Source of the DNA: Pseudomonadota bacterium
GTDB taxonomy: Bacteria > Desulfobacterota > S145-22
Direction of reading: 5' to 3'
DNA: 48,729 nt
Assembly (NCBI GenBank): GCA_015493505.1
Contig: WGDA01000008.1
Coordinates: 1-48,729, forward strand
Every line of letters starts with the position of its first letter. The stretch's first letter is position 1. The notes below the pieces were generated by a model, which searched no databases, had not been told where the DNA came from, and worked only from the letters and a program-made list of their open reading frames with translations. This document shows positions 8,954-17,455 of this stretch, piece after piece. Made by a program: the position numbers and the translations under genes.

Positions 8954-10423
8954 ATGTCACTGCCAGCCTATCATACCGTCCGTGACCTGTCGCGGGCGCT
9001 ACAGGACGGAGCCGTCAGCTCCACTGAAATCACGCGGGAGTATCTGGATCGGATCGACCGCCTGGATAGCCAGGTCAAGGCGTATCTGTACGTTGACCCG
9101 GACGGCGCCATGGCGATGGCCCGGGAGGCGGACACGCTTATCCGGAAGGGAGAGGCCTCACCCCTGACGGGGGTGCCCATCGGGATCAAGGATGTCATCT
9201 GTATAGAGGGAATCCCCAATACCTGTGGGTCGAAGATTCTCCAGAATTATGTGCCACCCTACTCCGCTACCGTGATTGAAAAGCTCAAAAGCGAGCATGT
9301 GGTGTTTCTGGGGAAACTCAACATGGATGAGTTTGCCATGGGATCATCCACGGAGAATTCCCGGTTTCAGGTGACGCGGAATCCGTGGGACCTGGAGAGA
9401 ATCCCCGGGGGATCCAGCGGCGGTTCCGCCGCGGCGGTGGCGGCGGCTCTGTCCCCCGCCGCCCTGGGAACCGACACGGGAGGGTCCATTCGGCAGCCGG
9501 CGGCCCTTTGTGGGATCGTGGGGCTGAAACCGACTTATGGACGTGTTTCCCGTTTCGGCCTTGTAGCGTTTGCCTCTTCGCTCGATCAGATCGGCCCCAT
9601 GACCCGCTCCGTGTGGGACGCGGCGATGCTGCTCAATGTCATCGCCGGACACGATCCCAAGGACTCAACCTCCATGCCCAGGGAGGTCCCCGACTACACC
9701 GAGGGATTGGAAGAGGGCGTGAAGGGTATGCGGATTGGAATTCCCGATGAGTATTTCATCGAGGGAATCGATCCGGAGGTGGAAAAGGCTGTCCGGGACG
9801 CCATCGAGGCCCTGAAGGACGGGGGGGCCGAGGTGGTGCGCCTTTCCCTCCCCCACACAGAGTATGCCATCGCCACGTACTATATCATTGCCACGGCGGA
9901 GGCGAGCTCCAACCTGGCGCGTTACGACGGGGTCCGGTACGGGTATCGGGAGGCCTCGGCCAAGGCGTTGAAAGAGATGTACGAGAAGACCCGCTCCGAG
10001 GGGTTTGGAACGGAGGTAAAACGCCGCATCATGCTGGGGACCTACGTGTTATCGGCGGGATACTACGAGGCGTATTACCGCAAGGCGCAACAGGTAAGAA
10101 CCCTCATCCGCCGGGACTTTGCTGAGGCCTTTGAAAAATGCGACGTCATCATGACCCCTACCACGCCGACACCCGCGTTTCGGGTCGGGGAGAAGACGGA
10201 CGATCCGCTTCAGATGTACTTGTCGGATATTTTTACCATTTCCGCGAACCTCGCCGGGTTGCCGGGGATCTCTGTGCCGTGCGGGTGGACCCAGGCGGGC
10301 CTACCCATCGGGGTACAGTTTCTTGGGGCTACCTTCAGTGAACCGATAGTGCTGCGCGCCGCCTACAGCTTTGAAAAACGCTTCCCCTTCGCGGACCGGT
10401 ATCCGGACCTGGTGGCAAGATAG
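8954..10423 (+). CDS. gatA: Asp-tRNA(Asn)/Glu-tRNA(Gln) amidotransferase subunit A
   Basis: A 489-residue amidase-signature enzyme that releases ammonia from glutamine for the GatCAB complex. The Ser-cisSer-Lys triad is visible as K79 (VPIGIKDV), S154 (PGGSSGGS) and S178 (TDTGGSIR), the same positions as in characterised GatA proteins. The C-terminal half contains the expected [10 protein letters not shown] and [10 protein letters not shown] segments. The ATG follows a strong GAGGAGG site. It is co-transcribed with gatC and ends 7 bases before the convergent thioesterase gene. The length is normal and no defect is seen. Confidence 0.98.
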   Translation: MSLPAYHTVRDLSRALQDGAVSSTEITREYLDRIDRLDSQVKAYLYVDPDGAMAMAREADTLIRKGEASPLTGVPIGIKDVICIEGIPNTCGSKILQNYVPPYSATVIEKLKSEHVVFLGKLNMDEFAMGSSTENSRFQVTRNPWDLERIPGGSSGGSAAAVAAALSPAALGTDTGGSIRQPAALCGIVGLKPTYGRVSRFGLVAFASSLDQIGPMTRSVWDAAMLLNVIAGHDPKDSTSMPREVPDYTEGLEEGVKGMRIGIPDEYFIEGIDPEVEKAVRDAIEALKDGGAEVVRLSLPHTEYAIATYYIIATAEASSNLARYDGVRYGYREASAKALKEMYEKTRSEGFGTEVKRRIMLGTYVLSAGYYEAYYRKAQQVRTLIRRDFAEAFEKCDVIMTPTTPTPAFRVGEKTDDPLQMYLSDIFTISANLAGLPGISVPCGWTQAGLPIGVQFLGATFSEPIVLRAAYSFEKRFPFADRYPDLVAR

Positions 10424-10430
10424 GGAAAGG

Positions 10431-10856
10431 CTACGCGTCTCCCACTGTTGACGGGATGTCCTGCCGGCGTTCAATAATCTCCCGGAGCGCGTCCGGCAGG
10501 CGGAGGATCTTGCCGGTAGGGCGCACGGCCACCATCTGCGCGCGTATCCTCGCGAAAAGGGTGCCTGAAGCGCTTTCCCTGATTTCGTGATGAAACCAGA
10601 AGCTCGCCCGTGAGGCCTCTTCGATCCGAGTGGTGATGGCCACCGTTGTCCCGTATCTGGCCGGGGAGAGATAGTCCGCTTCCACTCTTTTAACCGTCAG
10701 GACGACACCTTCCTTCGCCTTGGCTGCGAGGTTCCATCCCTGTGCGTCAAGATAAGCGGTCCAGGCCCGCTCGCATAACCGCAGATAGGTGGCAAAATAG
10801 ACCACGCCTCCCGCATCGGTGTCTCCATAACAGATGGTGTAGAAATAAGGTGTCAT
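10431..10856 (-). CDS. ybgC: YbgC-type acyl-CoA thioesterase
   Basis: A 141-residue hot-dog-fold thioesterase of the YbgC/4-hydroxybenzoyl-CoA thioesterase family. The signature YGDTDAGGVVYFATYLRLCERA (residues 10-31) includes the catalytic Asp region and the Y-F-x-x-Y-L helix start. It hydrolyses acyl-CoA thioesters in the cytoplasm; the chain preference cannot be told. It is the last gene of the minus-strand cobU-cobD-lptF-lptG group, 22 bases after lptG, and not near tolQRA, its usual location in Proteobacteria. Its stop lies 7 bases from the convergent gatA stop, with no clear terminator between them. Confidence 0.9.
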   Translation of the reverse strand: MTPYFYTICYGDTDAGGVVYFATYLRLCERAWTAYLDAQGWNLAAKAKEGVVLTVKRVEADYLSPARYGTTVAITTRIEEASRASFWFHHEIRESASGTLFARIRAQMVAVRPTGKILRLPDALREIIERRQDIPSTVGDA

Positions 10857-10878
10857 GGTGAATTTTCCTTTTTCTTTT

Positions 10879-11970
10879 TTACTGGGGGAGGCTCAGGAAG
10901 GAGAGGCTCCCGCCGAGGAAGAAGATGATATTCACGGACCAGGCAGCGAGAAACCCGTTCAGCAATCCGGCGTATCCGAGAGAGTTGAACAGGGACGACA
11001 GGATGATGTAGAGGATGCCGATGCCAATGGCGATACCAAGGCTGACGCTGACACCTCCCCATCGGCCCATCTTCAGCGCAAAAGGGATGGCCACCAGGAC
11101 CATGATGATGCCTCCGAAGGGGTAAGCCAGCTTGGAGTAGAGGTCTACCAGATACCGGTTGAGGGTTTTCTCGCTGATTTGTGCCCTGTTTTTCTGAATG
11201 TAGTCTTTGAGCCGTGTAAAACTCATCTGCTTCGTCTGTTTTTCCGCCTCTTTTGAAACCTTGGACAGGTTGGGGAACCGGAAGACCCGCTTCGGGTACC
11301 TGAACGTGACAATGGGTTTCCCCTTTTCAAAGGTGCGCCACATCACATCCGTGAGGAGCCATTTCTGCGGGGAGATCTGCGTGGCTCTCAGGGCGTCGAT
11401 CCGCTCCGTCACATAAAAGTTCTTGTTCATGATGAAGATGGTGATGCCCTTGATGGTTTTACCGTCGGCGCCGACCCGCTGGAAATTGTAGATTTTATTG
11501 CCCCACCTAAGCCATTTCCTCTCTCCGAAATAAAATTCACTCTTTTTTTCTTTCTTAATCTGAATGCTGTAGATTTGCGCGGTCTGCCTCTGAGTAATGG
11601 GGACGAGGAATTCCCCGTCAAAAAAGGCCAGGGTGCTGAGAATCACGGCCAGGAGGAAGACGGGCCGGACCGTTGCCCACAGGTTGACGCCGTGGACCCG
11701 CATGGCCATGATTTCTTGGTTCTTTGAAAAAATGGTAAAGGTGATGAGGGTCGCGACCAGAATCGTGAAGAGAAAGGTCTGATAAAAATACCAGGGGAGG
11801 GAAAGGCCGTAATATTTCAGGATGACCAGAAACGGGGTGTGGTACCGCAGGAAGATATCCGCGTGATCGAAGAAATCCGCGATGACGAAGAAGAGGACAA
11901 ACACGGCCGTGATGAAGAAGAAGTGTTTGAGAAATTCTCTGCCGATGTACCGATCGAGGATCTTAATCAT
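10879..11970 (-). CDS. lptG: LPS export permease LptG (YjgP/YjgQ family)
   Basis: A 363-residue inner-membrane subunit of the LptB2FG transporter that extracts lipopolysaccharide and hands it to LptC. It opens with the family signature ILDRYIGREFLKHF, then three membrane helices, a periplasmic beta-jellyroll domain (about residues 130-265) and three more helices (KLAYPFGGIIMVLVAIPFAL and following). The ATG overlaps the stop of the preceding lptF by 4 bases. The F/G assignment follows gene order, because the two are homologous and short of tree-building cannot be separated with certainty. lptB, lptC and lptA are not in the window. Confidence 0.9.
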   Translation of the reverse strand: MIKILDRYIGREFLKHFFFITAVFVLFFVIADFFDHADIFLRYHTPFLVILKYYGLSLPWYFYQTFLFTILVATLITFTIFSKNQEIMAMRVHGVNLWATVRPVFLLAVILSTLAFFDGEFLVPITQRQTAQIYSIQIKKEKKSEFYFGERKWLRWGNKIYNFQRVGADGKTIKGITIFIMNKNFYVTERIDALRATQISPQKWLLTDVMWRTFEKGKPIVTFRYPKRVFRFPNLSKVSKEAEKQTKQMSFTRLKDYIQKNRAQISEKTLNRYLVDLYSKLAYPFGGIIMVLVAIPFALKMGRWGGVSVSLGIAIGIGILYIILSSLFNSLGYAGLLNGFLAAWSVNIIFFLGGSLSFLSLPQ

Positions 11971-13154
11971 TTCTGCTTTTCTCTTATCCAGATTTTCAGC
12001 CGGATCCAGAGATTTTCGAGGTATTCAAACGCCTTGGGTTGCTGTTCCTTGTACCCCAGCTTGAACAGGTATCCCCCCACGAGGGCGATGAAGATATTGG
12101 GCAGCCAGACGGCCCAGAACGGGGGAAGCGTCTTACTTTGCCCCAAGGCGTCGAAAAAGATAGTCAGGGCGTAATAGGAAAAGACCACCAAAAGGCAGAT
12201 GAGGAGCCCGGCGGACCGTTTGGAGCGTTTGGGCTGGATGCCCAGGGGCACTCCGATCAGGGTAAAAATCAGGCAGGTAAAGGGAAGCGCGAATTTTTTG
12301 TACAATTCGATCTCGTCTCCGGTCACGTCCTTCCCCTCTTTTTCGCGTTTCTGTATCCGTGCCTTCAGGGCGGAAACGGAGAGGTCCCGCGCCTTGACCC
12401 GCATGATGCCGCGGTGATGCAGCTTTTGCGCCAGGTCTATCCTGAAATCATAGGTCTCGAAATGCAGCTTTTGATAGGACCCCTTCAGGGAAAACATCTG
12501 ATGGATATTCCCGTTGAAAAGCCGTATGACCATCATGTGGCTTTTGATATCCTTGAGAACCTGTCCTCTCGGTGCCACAATGGTAATCTGCCTGTTGGGG
12601 TTCCGGGCGTCCTGAACGAAGACATCTTTCAGGGTTTGCGTGGCCGGGTCATAGTTTTCCACGTAAAACAAAAAGTTGTTTCCTATCTTAGTGAAGGTGC
12701 GCTCCTTGACCTGGAAATAAGAGGTTTCCTGGACCATTTCGATGATCAGATGTTTGATCTTTCGGGTTCCCCAGGGAAGGCCTTCCAGGACAACGATGTT
12801 CACGACCAGAAAGGAGGCCAGAGCCAAAAGGGCGTATGGGCGGAACATCTGAAGCATGCTGATGCCGGAGCTTTTGAGGGCGATGATTTCGGAGTCGGAG
12901 GACAGCCGTCCCAGCGACACCAGGATGGACAAAAGCAGGGCGATGGGAATAGTGAAGATGAGAAAAGAGGGGATGAGGTAGATGAGGAAGCGAAGCACGT
13001 ATATGACGGGGGTTCCCTCATAGACGACCAGCTTCATCAGGTGAAAAATCCGCCCCATGAAGAGAAGGAAGGTGAAGGCCACGAGGCCAATCCCGTAGGG
13101 CGGAAGGGTTTCAATTAAAAAGTATTTGTCTAAAAGGGTAAATCGCATGAGCAT
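11967..13154 (-). CDS. lptF: LPS export permease LptF (YjgP/YjgQ family)
   Basis: A 395-residue partner of LptG in LptB2FG. The N-terminus (FTLLDKYFLIETLPPYGIGLVAF), three helices, the coupling-helix region SDSEIIALKSSGISMLQM that contacts LptB, a periplasmic jellyroll and three C-terminal helices are all present. It lies 59 bases downstream of cobD, so corrinoid and LPS-export genes appear to share a transcript. A 359-codon open frame on the opposite strand (12039-13118) is a composition shadow with hydrophilic, repetitive translation and is not a gene. Confidence 0.92.
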   Translation of the reverse strand: MLMRFTLLDKYFLIETLPPYGIGLVAFTFLLFMGRIFHLMKLVVYEGTPVIYVLRFLIYLIPSFLIFTIPIALLLSILVSLGRLSSDSEIIALKSSGISMLQMFRPYALLALASFLVVNIVVLEGLPWGTRKIKHLIIEMVQETSYFQVKERTFTKIGNNFLFYVENYDPATQTLKDVFVQDARNPNRQITIVAPRGQVLKDIKSHMMVIRLFNGNIHQMFSLKGSYQKLHFETYDFRIDLAQKLHHRGIMRVKARDLSVSALKARIQKREKEGKDVTGDEIELYKKFALPFTCLIFTLIGVPLGIQPKRSKRSAGLLICLLVVFSYYALTIFFDALGQSKTLPPFWAVWLPNIFIALVGGYLFKLGYKEQQPKAFEYLENLWIRLKIWIREKQK

Positions 13155-13213
13155 GAAATAAAGGTAAGGGGTTCAGAATGATTCATCATATCGCTTATCA
13201 TACCCGATTTGGC

Positions 13214-14221
13214 CTAAAAACGGAATAAAGGGGTGAGGTGGGGAGACGCCCACAGGAACAGGGCCGACATCCCACCCGCCAGGTAACCGGCCCGCAGGAT
13301 GAGCCGCGTTGTTTGTCGAACGGTTTCCACAGTCAGAGGGGCATGGCCCTCCCCGATAAACGGTTTCGTGACTTTTCCGAAAGGATACTGAACGGGGCCT
13401 CCAATCCGGATGCCAAGCGCCCCTGCGACGAAGCTTTCCGGGTATCCGGCGTTGGGAGAGGCGGCACACAGACGATACCGCCACGTTGCGTCAACCCCGC
13501 CTGCCGCGTCCAGCTTAAGAAGCCACGCGCTCAGGAAAAGGAATAAAATGGAAAGGCGCGCCGGGACAAAGTTGGCCACATCATCCAGCCGCGCCGCGAA
13601 CCGGCCAAAGTAGAGGTATCGCTCGTTTTTATACCCGATCATGGAATCGAGGGTGTTGATTATCCGGTATCCAAAGACGCCCATCACGCCAGACAGGCAG
13701 GGGGCGTGAAAAGCTAAACCGGCCAGGGAAAAAACCGAGAAAAAGAAGATAGGGGAGAGGAATCCGTCCACGAACCCCTCCGCGATGGTTTCAATGGTAG
13801 CGCGGATGATGCCCGTTTCATCCAGTACCTGCGTGTCGCGCCCCACGATTTTCTGGAGAGCCACCCGGCTTTCATCGATTTCTCCCCTTTCAAGTGCGGA
13901 GACGACGGGCCGCACATGCGCGGCAAGGTCCTGATGGGCAATGCAACTGTAAAGGATATAAAGGGAAAAGAGAAACCCGACAGGCTTGAAGATGAACGCG
14001 GCGTGAGTCAGGAGAGCTATAAAGCCAAGCCAGAAAAGGAGAAGGGAAAGGACGAAGGCCGTGCCTCCCCAGACACCCTGGATACCCCGCCGGCGGAAAA
14101 GGGGTTCGAGCCATTGGATGGAGCGCCCGATAAGGCGGACAGGATGCCAGGGATAGGGTGGATCTCCCAAGAGCCGATCCAGCAGGATGGCGAAGACGAG
14201 CAGCAGGGCGCAAAAGGTCAT
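13214..14221 (-). CDS. cobD: Adenosylcobinamide-phosphate synthase
   Basis: A 335-residue integral membrane enzyme (CobD/CbiB) that joins adenosylcobyric acid with aminopropanol or its phosphate in cobalamin synthesis. The signature LLDRLLGDPPYPWHPVRLIGR is at about residues 12-32. Family motifs FVDGFLSPIFFF, ALGIRIGGPVQYPFGKV and NAGYPESFVAGALGI follow, with several hydrophobic helices. Its start overlaps the end of cobU by 4 bases, so the two late corrinoid steps are coupled. Length is normal. Confidence 0.95.
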   Translation of the reverse strand: MTFCALLLVFAILLDRLLGDPPYPWHPVRLIGRSIQWLEPLFRRRGIQGVWGGTAFVLSLLLFWLGFIALLTHAAFIFKPVGFLFSLYILYSCIAHQDLAAHVRPVVSALERGEIDESRVALQKIVGRDTQVLDETGIIRATIETIAEGFVDGFLSPIFFFSVFSLAGLAFHAPCLSGVMGVFGYRIINTLDSMIGYKNERYLYFGRFAARLDDVANFVPARLSILFLFLSAWLLKLDAAGGVDATWRYRLCAASPNAGYPESFVAGALGIRIGGPVQYPFGKVTKPFIGEGHAPLTVETVRQTTRLILRAGYLAGGMSALFLWASPHLTPLFRF

Positions 14222-14748
14222 GATGGCTTGATCTTCAGGGGGATCCCACTGACCATGAAGATGACTTCATCCGCCAAGGCCGCCACACGCTGGTTCAAGG
14301 ACCCCGCTGCGTCTCTAAACCGGCGGCTCTGAGCGTTCGCCGGGATGATTCCCAATCCTACCTCGTTCGAAACGAGGATGAGGGGGCAGGGAGGGTGTTT
14401 CAGAGCGTCGAAAAAGGTGTCCATTTCTCCGGAGTTCAGGAACTGGTCCTCATGCCTGTACATCAGGTTTCCAACCCACACCGTCAGGCAATCCACGACC
14501 GCGACATCCACATCGACCGGCAGAGACCGGATGGCTTCACCAAGGTTGTAAGGTTCCTCGATGGTCACAAAGGAGGCGTCCCGCTCCCGTTTGTGTGCCG
14601 CGATCCGCACTTTCATCTCTTCGTCGATGGGCAGGGCGGTGGCGATAAAGGCCTTGCGAGGGTAAGAATCAGCCGCAAGGAGGGCCTGACGACTCTTGCC
14701 ACTCCGGCTTCCCCCGAGAATAAGCGTTATTTTTTGTCTCTTTTCCAT
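14218..14748 (-). CDS. cobU: Adenosylcobinamide kinase / guanylyltransferase
   Basis: A 176-residue bifunctional enzyme (CobU/CobP) that phosphorylates adenosylcobinamide and transfers GMP to give AdoCbi-GDP. The P-loop GGSRSGKSRQAL lies near the N-terminus (ITLILGGSRSGKS), with the family motifs AVVDCLTVWVGNLM and LVSNEVGLGIIPANAQSRRFRDAAGSLNQ. I chose the ATG at 14748. A longer in-frame start (TTG at 14793) coincides with the -35 box of a plausible promoter (14765-14793), so it would not be transcribed. A GGGA sits 5 bases before the chosen ATG. It is the first gene of the operon cobU-cobD-lptF-lptG-ybgC. Confidence 0.93.
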   Translation of the reverse strand: MEKRQKITLILGGSRSGKSRQALLAADSYPRKAFIATALPIDEEMKVRIAAHKRERDASFVTIEEPYNLGEAIRSLPVDVDVAVVDCLTVWVGNLMYRHEDQFLNSGEMDTFFDALKHPPCPLILVSNEVGLGIIPANAQSRRFRDAAGSLNQRVAALADEVIFMVSGIPLKIKPS

Positions 14749-14764
14749 TGCTGTCCCGGGGCGT

Positions 14765-14793
14765 TCTCTAACAACCCGACCGGGGCTTGTCAA
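14765..14793 (-). promoter_or_regulatory. Predicted sigma-70 promoter for cobU operon
   Basis: On the minus strand TTGACA (14788-14793) is followed by 17 bases and TAGAGA (14765-14770). The -35 is perfect and the -10 is weak. The predicted start of transcription is a few bases before the cobU ATG leader. Confidence 0.4.
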
Positions 14794-14823
14794 GCATCAG
14801 AGGTGTTTCGTTAATTTTTTCAC

Positions 14824-14851
14824 TTGACAAAGAAGGGAAAATATATTTAAC
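14824..14851 (+). promoter_or_regulatory. Predicted sigma-70 promoter for tetrahaem cytochrome gene
   Basis: TTGACA at 14824-14829, 16 bases, then TTTAAC (14846-14851) in AT-rich sequence, about 65 bases before the cytochrome start. It lies back to back with the cobU promoter. The -10 match is only four of six, so the exact -10 is uncertain. Confidence 0.4.
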
Positions 14852-14914
14852 TGCAAGATGAATAAAAGACAAACTCCAACGTCAAAACTTACAAAAGGAA
14901 AGGGGGTGAGATAA

Positions 14915-15295
14915 GTGAAGAAGTTTCTTATCGGTTTCATGGCGGTTCTTTTTATCGCCGGCATGGTGGGTGTTACGATGGTTTACGCGGGCGCCGTTAA
15001 GGCTCCGAGCGGTCCACTGGTCTTCCAGAACAAGCATGGGGCAGTCACGTTTCAGCATTCAGTCCATTTGAAAGCGGGATTGCAATGCGAGAAATGCCAC
15101 CATATGTGGAAGGACAAGACAAAAGAGCCGAGAGGGTGTAAGGAGTGCCACAAGGAGAAGAAGACCAACGGTGTTCCCAGGCTCTATGATATGGCGCACC
15201 ATTCCAACCACAGCTGCAAGGGATGCCACAAAGCGAGGGCGAAGGCGGGTAAATCGCACGGCCCGACGAAGTGCAGCGGTTGCCATAAAAAATAA
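14915..15295 (+). CDS. Periplasmic tetrahaem class III-type cytochrome c
   Basis: A 126-residue exported cytochrome. Residues 1-25 form a signal peptide (MKKFLIGF ... VYAG). Four CxxCH haem-binding sites follow: CEKCH 58-62, CKECH 75-79, CKGCH 101-105 and CSGCH 120-124. Additional His residues (H41, H48, H51, H63, H95, H96, H99, H115) suffice for bis-His ligation, as in tetrahaem cytochrome c3. Such proteins shuttle electrons between periplasmic hydrogenase or formate dehydrogenase and membrane complexes in sulfate or metal reducers. The start is GTG, preceded by the strong site AAAGGAAAGGGGG. It is monocistronic, with its own promoter and a strong terminator. Partner enzymes are not in the window. 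Confidence 0.93.
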   Translation: MKKFLIGFMAVLFIAGMVGVTMVYAGAVKAPSGPLVFQNKHGAVTFQHSVHLKAGLQCEKCHHMWKDKTKEPRGCKECHKEKKTNGVPRLYDMAHHSNHSCKGCHKARAKAGKSHGPTKCSGCHKK

Positions 15296-15310
15296 TGTCG
15301 TTGTTAAGGA

Positions 15311-15345
15311 AAAGGCAGGGTGTTTACGCCCTGCCTTTTTGTTTT
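15311..15345 (+). terminator. Rho-independent terminator after cytochrome gene
   Basis: A 12-base-pair stem (AAAGGCAGGG and CCCTGCCTTT at 15311-15320 and 15329-15338, extended inward by T-G and G-C pairs) closes a TTTA loop and runs into a T-rich tract. It lies 15 bases after the cytochrome stop. Confidence 0.9.
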
Positions 15346-15391
15346 TGACCATCCATTTCCTACCCTATTTCCTCGTGGAAGAGAGTGTTAC

Positions 15392-16285
15392 ATGAAAGTT
15401 CTGGAGTGTGTTCCCAACATCAGTGAGGGAAGGGACAAGAAGCGGCTTGCCGAGATTCTCGCTTCGCTTGACTCGTTCAAGACCGTGAAGTGCCTGGATG
15501 TTTCTTCTGATGAGGACCACAATCGAAGCGTGATCACCCTGATCGGTCCCCCCGAAGAGGTGCCCAAGGCCATGCTCGCCCTGGCCCTATCTGCCATTGA
15601 GCGAATCGACATGCGGCAACATCAGGGGAGCCATCCCAGAATCGGGGCGGTGGATGTGGTGCCATTCATCCCCATCCGAAACATGGAGATGACGGAAGCC
15701 GTTGAGATCGCCCACGTGTTTGGGCGGACTCTTGGAGAAAAGGCGGGAATTCCCATCTACTTTTACGAGGAAGCCGCGCTTCGGCCGGGCAGAAAAAACC
15801 TCGCCGATGTGCGCAGGGGGCAGTATGAAGGGCTGGTGGATAAGCTGAAACAGCCGGACGGCCAGCCGGATGCCGGTGTCGCGGTTTTCAAGCCGACAGC
15901 GGGCGCGACCATCGTGGGGGCCCGGCCTCCCCTGATCGCCTTCAACGTGAATTTGAGAACGCGTGACAAGGCGGTGGCGGACGCGATCGCCCGCGCGGTA
16001 CGTTATAAAACGGGTGGCTTCAAGGCGGTGAAGGCCATGGGCGTGGAGCTGAATGAAAAAGGGATGGTTCAGGTTTCCATGAACCTTGTCAACTATCGGG
16101 AGACCCCCATCCACCGGGTTGTCGAGACCATCCGGTTCGAGGCGGCGCGCTATGGCGTGGCGATTGCGGAATGCGAGCTGATCGGCCTGATGCCCATAGC
16201 GGCCCTGGAAGAGGTTACGCGGTTTTACCTTCAGATTCCGGGTTTTTCCGTGGACCAGCTCATTGAAACCCACCTGCTTTCATGA
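15392..16285 (+). CDS. ftcD: Glutamate formimidoyltransferase
   Basis: A 297-residue enzyme that exchanges the formimino group between N-formimino-glutamate and tetrahydrofolate, feeding one-carbon units to folate. The N-terminus KVLECVPNISEGRD and the motif HPRIGAVDVVPFIP with the catalytic His (H81) are diagnostic. The protein matches the formiminotransferase half only; the cyclodeaminase half found in mammalian FTCD is absent, as in many bacteria. The ATG at 15392 follows a GGAAGAGAG site. A longer in-frame opening begins inside the upstream terminator region and is not the start. No histidine-degradation genes are adjacent. Confidence 0.95.
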   Translation: MKVLECVPNISEGRDKKRLAEILASLDSFKTVKCLDVSSDEDHNRSVITLIGPPEEVPKAMLALALSAIERIDMRQHQGSHPRIGAVDVVPFIPIRNMEMTEAVEIAHVFGRTLGEKAGIPIYFYEEAALRPGRKNLADVRRGQYEGLVDKLKQPDGQPDAGVAVFKPTAGATIVGARPPLIAFNVNLRTRDKAVADAIARAVRYKTGGFKAVKAMGVELNEKGMVQVSMNLVNYRETPIHRVVETIRFEAARYGVAIAECELIGLMPIAALEEVTRFYLQIPGFSVDQLIETHLLS

Positions 16286-16339
16286 GATTTTTCCCGGCGG
16301 GCGGACAGGCTTCCATTTTTCCCGTGGGGAGATAGAAGG

Positions 16340-17455
16340 GTGAATGAGGTGACCGGCAAAGGAAACGGAGAAGACCGCGGGACCGAATTCTCCGCAAAGA
16401 AATATTTTCAGCATGTCATCGACGGGCTGACGGATGACCTGAAGATTGTGGATCGTCAGTACCGGGTTGTGTTTGTCAACCAGACGGCGGCCCGCCGCCT
16501 CTTCAAACAGCCGGCGCAAATCCTCGGCCATAAGTGCTTCGAGGTGTTTAATCATTTCACCCAGCCATGCCCCTACTGCACCACCCAGCGGACGTTCGAG
16601 ACGGGAGAGACCCTGCACACGGAGTTTGGATACACGGATACGGATGGGGACCCCTACTTTTTTTTGCTGACCACATTCCCCATCCGGGATGAAGATGGGA
16701 ATATTCCCTACGTGGTCGAGGTGACGCGGGACGTGACCCAGGAAAAGCGGCTGGAGCAGGAGGTCATCCGATCGCGAACCCTCAAGGCCATTGGCCAGTT
16801 CGCGGCGGAGCTGGCGCATGAAGTGCGGAACCCCCTCAACGCCATGACCTTTCAGATGGCGTTGCTGAAGAAGATTCAGGCGGCGTGTCCCGAGGATCCG
16901 TGTGCCAGCCAACTCGCAGAGATTTCCCGAACCGTGAACGAGGAAATCGCCCGCCTGACCAAGATCACCCGGGATTTTCTCACCTTCACGCGGCAGGAAT
17001 CCCTGAACCTGCAACCTGTCGATCTCATGGAGGCTGTTCGGTCCTCTCTCGCCCTTTTGAAAGGGGATCTGGAAAGACATGGGGTGGCCGTTTCTGTCGA
17101 AGAACCGGGGGAACCCCTTGTGGTGATGCTGGATCGGGATAGGTTCCGCCAGGTCATGATCAACCTTTTGACCAACGCCCTTGAGGCGCTTGGAAAGGGA
17201 GGAGAGATTAAGATCGTGGCGCGCCGGGAGGATGAGAAGAAGGTGGGCGTCAGTATCGTGGACAATGGCCCCGGAATCCCCAAACCCCTTCGTGAGAAGA
17301 TTTTTGACCCCTTCTTTTCCACCAAGCCAAAGGGGTCTGGTCTCGGGCTGTCCATCGTGAAGAACATCGTTGAGGCACATGGCGGCACCATCTCGCTGGA
17401 TCCGGTTTCCCGGGGAACGTCTTTCACCCTTCTCTTCCCGAAGGTCTCCCGGTGA
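16340..17455 (+). CDS. PAS-domain sensor histidine kinase
   Basis: A 371-residue soluble two-component kinase with no membrane segment. A PAS domain (about residues 22-135) contains H64-K-C66 and a C77-P-Y-C80 cluster, a pattern that could bind metal or haem or respond to redox. The HisKA box has the phospho-acceptor H160 (AAELAHEVRNPLNAM). HATPase motifs are NLLTNALEAL (N box), DNGPGIP (G1) and GSGLGLSIVKNIVEAHGG (G2). The start is GTG at 16340 behind GGGGAG. Its stop overlaps the start of the sigma-54 response regulator, which is therefore its cognate partner. The signal and target genes are unknown. Confidence 0.93.
   Translation: MNEVTGKGNGEDRGTEFSAKKYFQHVIDGLTDDLKIVDRQYRVVFVNQTAARRLFKQPAQILGHKCFEVFNHFTQPCPYCTTQRTFETGETLHTEFGYTDTDGDPYFFLLTTFPIRDEDGNIPYVVEVTRDVTQEKRLEQEVIRSRTLKAIGQFAAELAHEVRNPLNAMTFQMALLKKIQAACPEDPCASQLAEISRTVNEEIARLTKITRDFLTFTRQESLNLQPVDLMEAVRSSLALLKGDLERHGVAVSVEEPGEPLVVMLDRDRFRQVMINLLTNALEALGKGGEIKIVARREDEKKVGVSIVDNGPGIPKPLREKIFDPFFSTKPKGSGLGLSIVKNIVEAHGGTISLDPVSRGTSFTLLFPKVSR

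Noticed and set aside
12039-13118. 359-codon open frame on the plus strand opposite lptF
   Set aside because: Its translation is hydrophilic, Gly/Asp/Gln-rich and domain-free, with no ribosome site, while the minus strand encodes an intact membrane permease in the same place. It is a codon-composition shadow.
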